DNA from: Lachnospiraceae bacterium 3-1
GTDB taxonomy: Bacteria > Bacillota > Clostridia > Lachnospirales > Lachnospiraceae
Length of the DNA: 64,000 nt
NCBI GenBank assembly: GCA_000403255.2
Contig: KE159597.1
Span: 1-64,000, forward strand
Direction of reading: 5' to 3'
Positions 40,674 to 48,504 of this stretch are shown here, piece by piece. Both the position numbers and the translations under genes were made by a program. The notes beneath the pieces were generated by a model. It searched no databases and was not told the DNA's origin. It saw only the letters and a program-made list of their open reading frames with translations. Position 1 is the stretch's first letter. Each line of letters opens with the position of its first letter.

Positions 40674-41162
40674 ATTCCAGGCTGCATTGGCTGGACTGGT
40701 GGATGGAAGTTTATGAATACAAGCCAGGGCTTCTGTCTTTTGCTGATTGTCAGAAAAGTCTGCCAAAAGCGTAGGGCGGGTATATGTTTCAAAAAGTTCA
40801 CAGGTTTTCCTTCCATTTCCAAAGACAGCACAAATGGAGGATTGCTTTAGCAATCCGGGGATATCGGCAGGAACCACATTGCGAATGCTGCTGTCAGAGG
40901 ATCCAATAATTTCACAGCTTTGAATTACGTCCCAGATGGCAATCCGGTGCTTGAGTAAAAGCTGCTTTTTTTCTGGGATATTGGCAGGAACAGGCTCTTT
41001 CATAATAGCAGCCAGGACTTTCCAGAAACGATTCTGGGGATGACCGTAATAAAAATGGTGTTCCCTGGATTTGACGGAAGGGAAAGTACCAAGAATCAAT
41101 ATTTTGGAATCATCATTGTATACAGGTTCAAATTCGTGGGTGAGGCGTTGGTAATCTGCCAT
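40623..41162 (-). CDS. DNA-deoxyinosine glycosylase (uracil-DNA glycosylase superfamily)
   Basis: A 179-residue base-excision enzyme. Seen: ILILGTFPSVKSREHHFYYGHPQNRFWKVL, with the GxFPS motif and the N-RFW signature of the TIGR04274 family, LLLKHRIAIWDVIQSCEIIGSSD, and the C-terminal LPSTSPANAAW that contacts DNA. Members remove hypoxanthine or uracil. Pairing with an 8-oxo-dGTPase-like Nudix gene in a tail-to-tail 51-bp overlap is notable, since both deal with damaged bases. The ATG follows AAAGGA. Confidence 0.9.
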   Translation of the reverse strand: MADYQRLTHEFEPVYNDDSKILILGTFPSVKSREHHFYYGHPQNRFWKVLAAIMKEPVPANIPEKKQLLLKHRIAIWDVIQSCEIIGSSDSSIRNVVPADIPGLLKQSSICAVFGNGRKTCELFETYTRPTLLADFSDNQQKTEALACIHKLPSTSPANAAWNLQRLVEDWEQKILPFL

Positions 41163-41341
41163 GATAATTGTCCTTTCTAACTAAGAAATATGTATGCTTA
41201 TGGGGATGCAAAGTCTAAAAGCTGTCGTAAGTGAAAAAAGTTCTACACAGCTACCATTATAAATGAATTTTTGGGGAATTTCCAGGAGATTTTAGCTCAC
41301 GCTGCTTGGTTGGTTCAGGTAGCAACAAATGGAGGAAATAT

Positions 41342-41779
41342 ATGACAATAGAAGAATTAAAAGGCAAAGGAGCCATTTATTTTGAACAGATTAAAACTGG
41401 ATTAACCCAGTACCAAAATGAAATTCAGGTGATGGACCAGGAACAGGCATATGAATTTTTTTGGAAAAAATGGAAGGAAGAATATCCTTGGGATACCTTT
41501 GTGGATTTCTATTACTTTTCTTTGCCAGAGGAGGCAAAGCAGAAGGTAAATGAGGTATTGACAGAAGAGGAAAGAGAATATCTAAAACAATTATTTCAAA
41601 GGGAAGACTCTAAAGGAGAAATCATTTTTCCTATGGAGGAAATGCTTCTTGGGATTGTAACAAAATTAAACCAGGGAGAAATATTGTTTTCCACGATTTA
41701 TTTTACAGGAGAGAGGGGAAAGCGGAGCGCCTGGTGGGGAAATTACAAGAAAGAATATGTGGTCTTTTGGGAGGAGTAA
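41342..41779 (+). CDS. Conserved hypothetical protein
   Basis: A 145-residue acidic, mostly helical protein with many aromatic residues (EFFWKKWKEEYPWDTFVDFYYFS) and a C-terminal strand-like end (ILFSTIYFTGERGKRSAWWGN). No signal peptide or membrane segment. I do not recognise the family. An in-frame ATG at 41306 exists, but the ATG at 41342 has TGGAGG at the right distance. It lies 3 nt before the AraC regulator and is probably cotranscribed with it. Confidence 0.6.
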   Translation: MTIEELKGKGAIYFEQIKTGLTQYQNEIQVMDQEQAYEFFWKKWKEEYPWDTFVDFYYFSLPEEAKQKVNEVLTEEEREYLKQLFQREDSKGEIIFPMEEMLLGIVTKLNQGEILFSTIYFTGERGKRSAWWGNYKKEYVVFWEE

Positions 41780-41782
41780 GAG

Positions 41783-42670
41783 ATGGAGGATGCATATGTA
41801 TTACAATTGACCAGGGCAAAATTCCAGGAATTATACCTGTGCTTTTGCGGAATGTCGGAATGCGAGCCGAATCATAGCTTTGGCCCGGCGGTACGGCCCA
41901 ATTACATCGTTCACTATATTTTATCTGGGAAGGGAATCTATCAGGTGGGAGAACATCGATATGAGCTGCAGCAGGGCCAGGGATTTCTGATTGAACCGGA
42001 GATGGTTACCTTTTATAAGGCAGATGAAGAGGAACCATGGTCCTATCTTTGGGTGGGATTTGCTGGGGAACAGGCTAAGAGCCATCTTGAAGATTTGGGG
42101 CTTAACACCAATCAATTGATTTTCCAGAGCAGTGAGGGAGATGATTTAAAGCGAATTGTGGTAAATATGTTGAAACATCATACCTCTACCCAGAGTAACC
42201 AGTATTATCTCCAAAGCCTTCTCTATGAATTTTTTGCAGTACTTACAAAGAATGCTCAGCTTAGGGCTGTGTCAAGGGAAACAAAAGAAAGCATCTACGT
42301 GCAGAAGGCCATCAATTTTATCCGCAATAATTATTCCGCAGGAATTGGAGTAAAGGACATTGCGGAGCATGTCTGTATCAGCCGGAGCTATCTGTATAAA
42401 TTGTTTGAAGAAACATTGCAGATGTCGCCGAAAGATTTCTTAACACAGTTTCAGATTTCCAGGTCCAAGGAGCTTTTGACTGTAACGGATTTATCCATTG
42501 AAGGAGTTGCATTGTCCTGTGGATATGGTGATGCACTGGTCTATTCTAAAACCTTTAAGAAAATCATAGGGACGCCCCCAAGCGTATACCGTAAGAGTCA
42601 CCGCAAAGAAGTGAAAGAGCGGCTAAAGTCTAAGGAACAGAAATTAGAGGAAATGATGGAAACATTTTGA
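41783..42670 (+). CDS. AraC family transcriptional regulator
   Basis: A 295-residue regulator. N-terminal cupin-like sugar-binding domain (about 10-150; VHYILSGKGIYQVGEHRYELQQGQGFLIEP) and C-terminal double helix-turn-helix (about 185-285; IAEHVCISRSYLYKLFEETLQMSPKDFL and GVALSCGYGDALVYSKTFKKIIGTPP). It resembles MsmR/RafR, which activate alpha-galactoside use. The alpha-galactosidase gene starts 116 nt downstream on the same strand, so it is the likely target. The ATG follows GGGAGGAG. Confidence 0.92.
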   Translation: MEDAYVLQLTRAKFQELYLCFCGMSECEPNHSFGPAVRPNYIVHYILSGKGIYQVGEHRYELQQGQGFLIEPEMVTFYKADEEEPWSYLWVGFAGEQAKSHLEDLGLNTNQLIFQSSEGDDLKRIVVNMLKHHTSTQSNQYYLQSLLYEFFAVLTKNAQLRAVSRETKESIYVQKAINFIRNNYSAGIGVKDIAEHVCISRSYLYKLFEETLQMSPKDFLTQFQISRSKELLTVTDLSIEGVALSCGYGDALVYSKTFKKIIGTPPSVYRKSHRKEVKERLKSKEQKLEEMMETF

Positions 42671-42786
42671 CTGATTTTAAGAACAAAACTTTCTAACGGG
42701 ATCTGGCAAAAAGTGTATATAATAAAATCATCTTAAGAAGATGTATGTGGGCATTATTTTCAAATAAAATTATTTGGAGGTAGAAA

Positions 42787-45015
42787 ATGAGTATTATTTT
42801 TCATGAAGAAACGAAAGTATTTCACTTGCAGAATGACGCCATCAGCTATATTATGATGGTTTTACCCAATGGAAAGATGGGACATCTTTATTTTGGAAAG
42901 AGAATCCATGACAGGGAAGATTTTGAGAACTTGCTAGAACTAGTTCCCCGGCCCATGTCCTCGGGAATTTTTGTAGGGGACAAATTTTTTTCCTCACAAC
43001 ATATTAAGCAAGAACTGCCGGATTACGGAACTGGGGATTACAGAAGTCCAGCAGTGGAAATTCTACAAAAGAACGGGAGCAGGATTTCAGATTTTCAGTA
43101 TCATTCCCATCATGTAGAAGCTGGAAAGCCGCTTCTTCCTGGTCTTCCGGCAACCTATACAGAAGACCAGAAAGAGGCGGAGACTCTTGTGCTGAATTTA
43201 GTTGATTCGGTGACAGGAATAGAAGCGGAATTATTTTATACCATATTTGCTCAAAGAGGAATCTTGGCCAGAAGCATTCGTTATCACAACAAAGGAAACC
43301 AGTCAGTGTACCTTGGCAGGGCCATGAGCTTATGTCTGGATCTTCCTGACTGTGAGTATGACTGGGTACAGTTGTCTGGCGCCTGGGGAAGAGAGCGTCA
43401 TGTGAAGACACGCAGACTTGCCACAGGTGTGCAGTCAATTGGCAGTATGCGGGGAAATTCCTCTCATGAACACAATCCTTTCTTGATTTTGAAACGTCCC
43501 CTGACCAGTGAACGGCAGGGGGAAGCCATTGGATTTAGCTTTGTGTACAGCGGAAATTTTCTGATGCAGGCGGAAGTGGATGCCCATGATAATACAAGGG
43601 TACTGGTGGGGCTTCACCCAGATACCTTTACGTGGCATTTGAAAGAGGGAGAGAGCTTTCAGACACCAGAAGCATTGATGGTGTATACAGATTCTGGACT
43701 GAATGATATGAGTCAGAGTTTCCATCAATTATTCCAGACGCGTTTGGCAAGGGGATATTGGCGTGACCGGGTACGGCCCATTTTAATCAATAATTGGGAG
43801 GCTACATATTTTAACTTTACCGAAGATAAGCTGGTACAGATTGCCGAAAAAGCGAAAGAATGTGGCGTAGAGTTATTTGTCTTGGATGACGGCTGGTTTG
43901 GCGCCAGAAATAATGATTTTGCAGGGCTGGGAGATTGGGTGGCCAACCCAGAGCGTTTGTCCGGTGGTATTACTGGGCTGGCAGAGCGTATTAGTCAGCT
44001 TGGCATGAAGTTTGGATTGTGGTTTGAGCCTGAAATGGTCAACAAGGATTCCGATTTGTACCGCAGCCATCCCGATTGGATTCTTGAGGCGCCAGGGAGA
44101 GAAAATTCTCAGGGCAGGAATCAGCATGTGCTGGATTTTTCCAGAAAAGAAGTGGTGGATTGCATGTTTGAAATGATGGCAAAGATTTTGCGGGAAGCAA
44201 AGGTATCCTATATCAAATGGGATATGAATCGAAGCATTACAGAGTGTTTCAGTAAATCATTTGCTCCAGAACAGCAGGGAGAAATTTTCCACCGATACAT
44301 ATTAGGAGTATATGATTTGTATGAGCGGCTGACCACAGAATTTCCAGAGGTCTTGTTTGAGTCCTGCGCCAGCGGTGGAGGCAGATTTGACCCAGGAATC
44401 TTGTATTATGCACCCCAGGGATGGGCAAGTGATAATTCAGATGCTGTGGAGCGCATGAAAATACAGTACGGAACTTCCATGTGTTATCCCATCAGCAGCA
44501 TAGGCAGTCATGTGTCTGTGATACCAAACCATCAGGTATACCGTAATACGCCTTTGCATACAAGGGCAAATGTGGCTTATTTTGGGACCTTTGGATATGA
44601 ACTGGATCTGAACAAGTTGTCGGAGAAAGAAATTGAAGAGGTGAAAGAGCAGATTGCATTTATGAAGGAATACAGAAGCTTGTTGCAGTTTGGCGCCTTC
44701 TATCGGTTGAAAAGTCCTTTTGAGGGAAATGAATTGGTATGGATGGTAGTCAGTGAGGACAAAAGAACCGCGCTTGTGGGCTGGTATCGTATACTGAATG
44801 TGGTGAATGACCGTTTTACACGGGTGAAGCTGCAAGGGCTGAACGAGGATTTCTGTTATGAAGTCAGCCAGGATGGTACGAAGCGCTATGGGGATGAGCT
44901 GATGAATCTTGGGCTGGTTACTTCGGATGCTACTGCAGGACAGACACCCCAGGATGAGATACCTTGTACCGATTTTGAGTCAAGAATTTATATTTTGAAA
45001 GCAGTGGAAGTATGA
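42787..45015 (+). CDS. Alpha-galactosidase, GH36
   Basis: A 742-residue enzyme that removes terminal alpha-1,6-galactose from melibiose, raffinose and stachyose. It has an N-terminal beta-sandwich (about 1-310), the (beta/alpha)8 barrel (about 320-640) and a C-terminal beta domain. The nucleophile Asp lies in YIKWDMNRSITE and the acid/base Asp in WASDNSDAVERM. LFVLDDGWFGARNNDFAGLGDW and LFESCASGGGRFDPG are further GH36 marks. No signal peptide, so it is cytoplasmic and needs sugar import; no transporter is adjacent. A TATAAT-like -10 (near 42718) is present with a weak -35, as expected for activator-dependent expression. Confidence 0.96.
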   Translation: MSIIFHEETKVFHLQNDAISYIMMVLPNGKMGHLYFGKRIHDREDFENLLELVPRPMSSGIFVGDKFFSSQHIKQELPDYGTGDYRSPAVEILQKNGSRISDFQYHSHHVEAGKPLLPGLPATYTEDQKEAETLVLNLVDSVTGIEAELFYTIFAQRGILARSIRYHNKGNQSVYLGRAMSLCLDLPDCEYDWVQLSGAWGRERHVKTRRLATGVQSIGSMRGNSSHEHNPFLILKRPLTSERQGEAIGFSFVYSGNFLMQAEVDAHDNTRVLVGLHPDTFTWHLKEGESFQTPEALMVYTDSGLNDMSQSFHQLFQTRLARGYWRDRVRPILINNWEATYFNFTEDKLVQIAEKAKECGVELFVLDDGWFGARNNDFAGLGDWVANPERLSGGITGLAERISQLGMKFGLWFEPEMVNKDSDLYRSHPDWILEAPGRENSQGRNQHVLDFSRKEVVDCMFEMMAKILREAKVSYIKWDMNRSITECFSKSFAPEQQGEIFHRYILGVYDLYERLTTEFPEVLFESCASGGGRFDPGILYYAPQGWASDNSDAVERMKIQYGTSMCYPISSIGSHVSVIPNHQVYRNTPLHTRANVAYFGTFGYELDLNKLSEKEIEEVKEQIAFMKEYRSLLQFGAFYRLKSPFEGNELVWMVVSEDKRTALVGWYRILNVVNDRFTRVKLQGLNEDFCYEVSQDGTKRYGDELMNLGLVTSDATAGQTPQDEIPCTDFESRIYILKAVEV

Positions 45016-45653
45016 GTACGAAAATGAAAAAATTTTGTTATATGTTGTTGGGAATTTTGTTGATTGGAATCTGTGTGGCATCCTTTCGCATGTCTGGATT
45101 TGGGGTGGATCCCTTTACCTGTATGAATTTGGGCATTAGCAAGTTTATACATATGGGATTTGGAACCTGGCAATTGATGGTAAATGCTGTATTGCTGATT
45201 CTGGTATTTTTTACCGTTCGTCATTGCATTGGTCTTGGAACAGTAGTGAATATGGTTGGCGTGGGCTACATTGCAGATTTTCTTTGCTGGGTGATGGAAG
45301 ATATTGTTCATCTGCAAATGAACTGGGGGCTTAGGATTGTAATGCTTGCCATTGGTCTTTTGTTTGCTTCTCTGGGGGCAGCCATGTATATGACTGCTGA
45401 CATGGGGATTGCACCCTATGACAGCGTGGCATTCATCATTGAAAAGTTTTCCAAGGGGAAGATAGCCTTTCAGTATGGAAGAGTTTGCTCAGATGTGATT
45501 GTGATGGCTGTGGGAGTAGGGTTTTGCGCTGCTTCTGGCAATTCTATCTTTCTGGTAGTGGGGCTTGGTACATTGCTGAATTCCATGTTTAATGGGCCTT
45601 TGATACAATTTTTCCGCAGCAGGATGGAAAAAAACATGGGAGAAGAGGCTTGA
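45012..45653 (+). CDS. YczE/YitT-type membrane protein
   Basis: A 213-residue integral membrane protein with five hydrophobic segments. FRMSGFGVDPFTCMNLGISKFI and TADMGIAPYDSVAFIIEKFS are repeated loop motifs of the YczE/YyaS family, related to YitT. The start ATGA overlaps the alpha-galactosidase stop by 4 bp, so the two are translationally coupled. Transport of a sugar or related compound is possible, but function of this family is not known. Confidence 0.85.
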   Translation: MSTKMKKFCYMLLGILLIGICVASFRMSGFGVDPFTCMNLGISKFIHMGFGTWQLMVNAVLLILVFFTVRHCIGLGTVVNMVGVGYIADFLCWVMEDIVHLQMNWGLRIVMLAIGLLFASLGAAMYMTADMGIAPYDSVAFIIEKFSKGKIAFQYGRVCSDVIVMAVGVGFCAASGNSIFLVVGLGTLLNSMFNGPLIQFFRSRMEKNMGEEA

Positions 45654-45720
45654 TGAACAGATGAAAATTAAAAGGAAAGGGATTGTTGGTTCATACCTAT
45701 TTTTAAGCTTTAAATCCTAA

Positions 45721-45783
45721 AATAAGAATCTCTCATAGAAATCAGTGTTTTTCATACCTGATATTCTGTGAGAGATTCTTATT
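45721..45783. terminator. Perfect 15-bp inverted repeat; probable terminator
   Basis: AATAAGAATCTCTCA (45721-45735) and TGAGAGATTCTTATT (45769-45783), loop of 33 nt, followed by GTTCTTTTTCT. It follows the YczE-like gene and marks the left edge of the accessory island. Confidence 0.6.
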
Positions 45784-45797
45784 GTTCTTTTTCTGTA

Positions 45798-45908
45798 CAT
45801 ATTCATAAAAGTGGCTTCTAAATCTGTTTTGGAATAGCTGTTCCTGTCCTTTCCCATAATCTCAAAGCACTCTTCGTATTCCATAAGGCGTTCGCCGTAA
45901 TTAAAATA
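45798..45908 (-). pseudogene. IS1182-family transposase, internal remnant
   Basis: A minus-strand fragment reading YGERLMEYEECFEI and DRNSYSKTDLEATFM, which matches the segment just before the second catalytic region of IS1182 transposases (typically SKTDPDATFMRMKEDHM). The reading frame runs on to 45717 and back to 46013 but similarity ends at both sides. The DDE core is missing. It is different in position along the transposase from the N-terminal remnant at 25219, so the two need not come from one event. Confidence 0.7.
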
Positions 45909-46057
45909 TTTTGAAAAAATCCCAAAAAAAGTGCCCAAGACTATCCGTTTGGATAGTGTACGAAACGGAAGAAGTGGCGTAAAATAAACTACAACTACAG
46001 ATGCACTCCGCAATGGCAGGGTGTGGCAATCTCAGATTTTTGAAGGGAGAAGGTCAT

Positions 46058-48439
46058 TTGGAGAAAGGATATATAGCGCCAGAGGCCGCATTAAAGAAAC
46101 TGCGTGCGGCAAAAAGGCTTGGGCAGACGGTCTATATCTATGGGGCAACCGGCTATGGGAAAACGGAACTGGTGAAGCAGTACCTGTCAAAGCGCAGGTA
46201 CCGTTATATTTCCTGCGCAGAGGATAACGCAGGGCTTTTGGAGACGGTGGCACAGGAGGCTGGGAAAGGAAAAGAGGCGGAAACCCGGACGGTGGTGACC
46301 GTGGATGACTTGCACCTGCTGAAAGACACAGAGGGACGCAGGGCTGTCCTTTCCATCATAAAACGGCGGGATGTATGGCTCATCCTGATCTGCCGCAGCT
46401 CCATCCCGGCTTGGCTGATGCCGCCCTATGTGGGCGGGGGATTACTCGTCATCACCGAGGATGATTTGCGGCTTAAGGAAAAAGAGATTGCCGCCTACAT
46501 GGAGTCTCAGGGGCTGGGCATCACGGAGAGGGAGCTGGCATTTGTAACGCAGAGAAGCCGAGGCTGCGCCTATATCGTGCGCCATGCTGCCCTTAAGATG
46601 CTGGAGGGTCTGCGTCCCGGCCCGGAGCTGGCTGAAGAGATCTTGGAGACTTTTGCGGGGTATCTGGAAAGCCACGTGATGGTACAGTGGGACAGCGACC
46701 TTCTGGAATTTCTGATGCAGGTGAGCGTTGAGGATGAATTTACCCTGCCCTTTGCGGAGATGGTCACGGGGAACTGTCATGCGCTGGAACTTCTGGAGCG
46801 GGCGGTGGAGACAGGGAATTTTCTTTCCTATAAGGACGGCGTATATCGCCTGCGGCCGCAGCTTGTCAGGGCGTTGCACAGACGGGCGGCAAAGGAGTAT
46901 AGCCTCCAGGAGAGGGCAGGGCATTTGTATAACGCGGGGCTGTATTATGAGATACAGGGGCAGATCGTGCCTGCCCTCGCCATGTTTGAACAGTGCGGCA
47001 ATAAGGAGCGGATCAGGGAGCTGCTCATCAGGAATGCACGGCTGAACCCCGGCAACGGCCATTACTTTGAACTACGCCATTATTATTTACAGATGGAAGA
47101 AAAGGAACTGGAGGAGAGTCCGGTGCTGATGGCTGGGATGAGCATGCTCTATTCCCTGCTGCTCCAGGAGAAGGAAAGCGAATACTGGTATAAAAAGCTG
47201 AAGGGTTTTGCATCCGCCGCGAAAGGTGGGTGCAGGCGAGAGGCTATAAGCCGCCTCGCCTATCTTGACATCGCCCTGCCCCACCGGGGGAGCGAAGACA
47301 TGATTGGGATCTTGAAGAAAATGCCCGCCCTGATTTTTGATAAGGGGATGAGCCTGCCGGAATTTTCGGTGACAGCCAATTACCCCAGCACCATGAACGG
47401 GGGTAAAGACTTCTGTCACTGGAGCAGGGAGGATCGGAAGCTGGCTGCAACCATCGGGAAACTGGTGGAGCGGGTGCTTGGACGGTACGGGAAAGGACTT
47501 GTGAAAGTGGCTTTAGGCGAGAGCCTCTATGAAAAAGGGGAGGACACCTACGAAGTCCTGACACTCCTCGCCCGTGCGAAAATGGAGGCGGAGGGCGGAG
47601 GCATGGTGGAGATTGCCTTTGCCGCCGTGGGACTGCAGGTGCGGCTTGACACCCTAAAGGGGCAGATACAGACAGCGGGGGAAGTCCTTGCCTCCTTTGA
47701 AAAAAGCGTCGTAGAGCAGGGGGCAGGGCAGCTTTTGCCCAACATAGCAGCTCTGCGGTGCCGCCTTGCCCTTTACCAGGGAGACAGGGAAGCGGTGCTG
47801 GCGTGGATGGGACAGGCCCCGGACGAGGACAGGGAGTTCTGTATCTTAGAGCGTTACCGTTACCTTACGAAAGTGCGCTGTTACCTTTCCCTTGGGGAAT
47901 ATTTAAAAGCACAGGCATTACTGGAAAAACTGCGCTATTATGCGGAGAAATGCAGACGCACCTATATCCGCATGGAAGTGTGCCTCCTTAGCTCCATAGC
48001 GAAATACCGAACAGGCGGGGAATGGAAGAAGGAGTTTTTTCCCACGCTGAAAGAAGCCTGCGGGTATCATTTTATACGCCTTGTCAGCGAGGAAGGGGCG
48101 GCAGCGCAGGAACTGTTTGCGGCGGCGGGAAAGAGTCTTCTGGAAAAGGAAGTGCCGGATAAGGCATGGCTGTTCCGGCTCATGGAAGAAACAGGGAAAG
48201 TGGCGGTGCGCTACCCGGCGTATTTAAAAGGCCGGCTTGCCAAAGCGCCGGATTTTTGTGAGGCGGCATTATCCATCCTGCGCCTGCAGGCGGAAGGGAA
48301 GAGCGTAGCGCAGATTGCAGGGGAGCTTTCCATGAAGGAAGCCACGGTCAAATACCATGTGAAGGAGAACTACCGGAAGCTAGGAGTCTGCGGCAAGGCG
48401 GATGCAGTGCTTACAGCCAGAAATTTGGGGATCTTATAA
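46058..48439 (+). CDS. MalT-like LuxR family regulator (STAND ATPase, tetratricopeptide-type repeats, HTH)
   Basis: A regulator of about 793 residues. N-terminal NTPase (about 20-280) with Walker A YGATGYGKTELV and Walker B VVTVDDLHLL. The long helical repeat region (about 290-700) is of TPR type. The C-terminal LuxR helix-turn-helix reads EGKSVAQIAGELSMKEATVKYHVKENYRKLGV. This is the MalT architecture: ligand binding to the repeats releases the ATPase and activates transcription. G+C and use of CGG, CCG, GGC and GCC codons are clearly higher than in neighbours, suggesting transfer. Start is uncertain: TTG at 46058 has GGGAGAAGG upstream; ATG at 46001 and 46013 are in frame. Confidence 0.88.
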   Translation: MEKGYIAPEAALKKLRAAKRLGQTVYIYGATGYGKTELVKQYLSKRRYRYISCAEDNAGLLETVAQEAGKGKEAETRTVVTVDDLHLLKDTEGRRAVLSIIKRRDVWLILICRSSIPAWLMPPYVGGGLLVITEDDLRLKEKEIAAYMESQGLGITERELAFVTQRSRGCAYIVRHAALKMLEGLRPGPELAEEILETFAGYLESHVMVQWDSDLLEFLMQVSVEDEFTLPFAEMVTGNCHALELLERAVETGNFLSYKDGVYRLRPQLVRALHRRAAKEYSLQERAGHLYNAGLYYEIQGQIVPALAMFEQCGNKERIRELLIRNARLNPGNGHYFELRHYYLQMEEKELEESPVLMAGMSMLYSLLLQEKESEYWYKKLKGFASAAKGGCRREAISRLAYLDIALPHRGSEDMIGILKKMPALIFDKGMSLPEFSVTANYPSTMNGGKDFCHWSREDRKLAATIGKLVERVLGRYGKGLVKVALGESLYEKGEDTYEVLTLLARAKMEAEGGGMVEIAFAAVGLQVRLDTLKGQIQTAGEVLASFEKSVVEQGAGQLLPNIAALRCRLALYQGDREAVLAWMGQAPDEDREFCILERYRYLTKVRCYLSLGEYLKAQALLEKLRYYAEKCRRTYIRMEVCLLSSIAKYRTGGEWKKEFFPTLKEACGYHFIRLVSEEGAAAQELFAAAGKSLLEKEVPDKAWLFRLMEETGKVAVRYPAYLKGRLAKAPDFCEAALSILRLQAEGKSVAQIAGELSMKEATVKYHVKENYRKLGVCGKADAVLTARNLGIL

Positions 48440-48504
48440 GAAGGGAGGCCCTTGTGCGGAACCTATATTTACACCGCGAATTGAAAGGAAAGGATATTGA
48501 AATT

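Noticed and set aside
45717-46013. Complete 98-residue gene on the minus strand
   Set aside because: Only about 37 codons match an IS1182 transposase. The rest crosses the inverted repeat at 45721-45783 and unrelated sequence, so I list it as a remnant.
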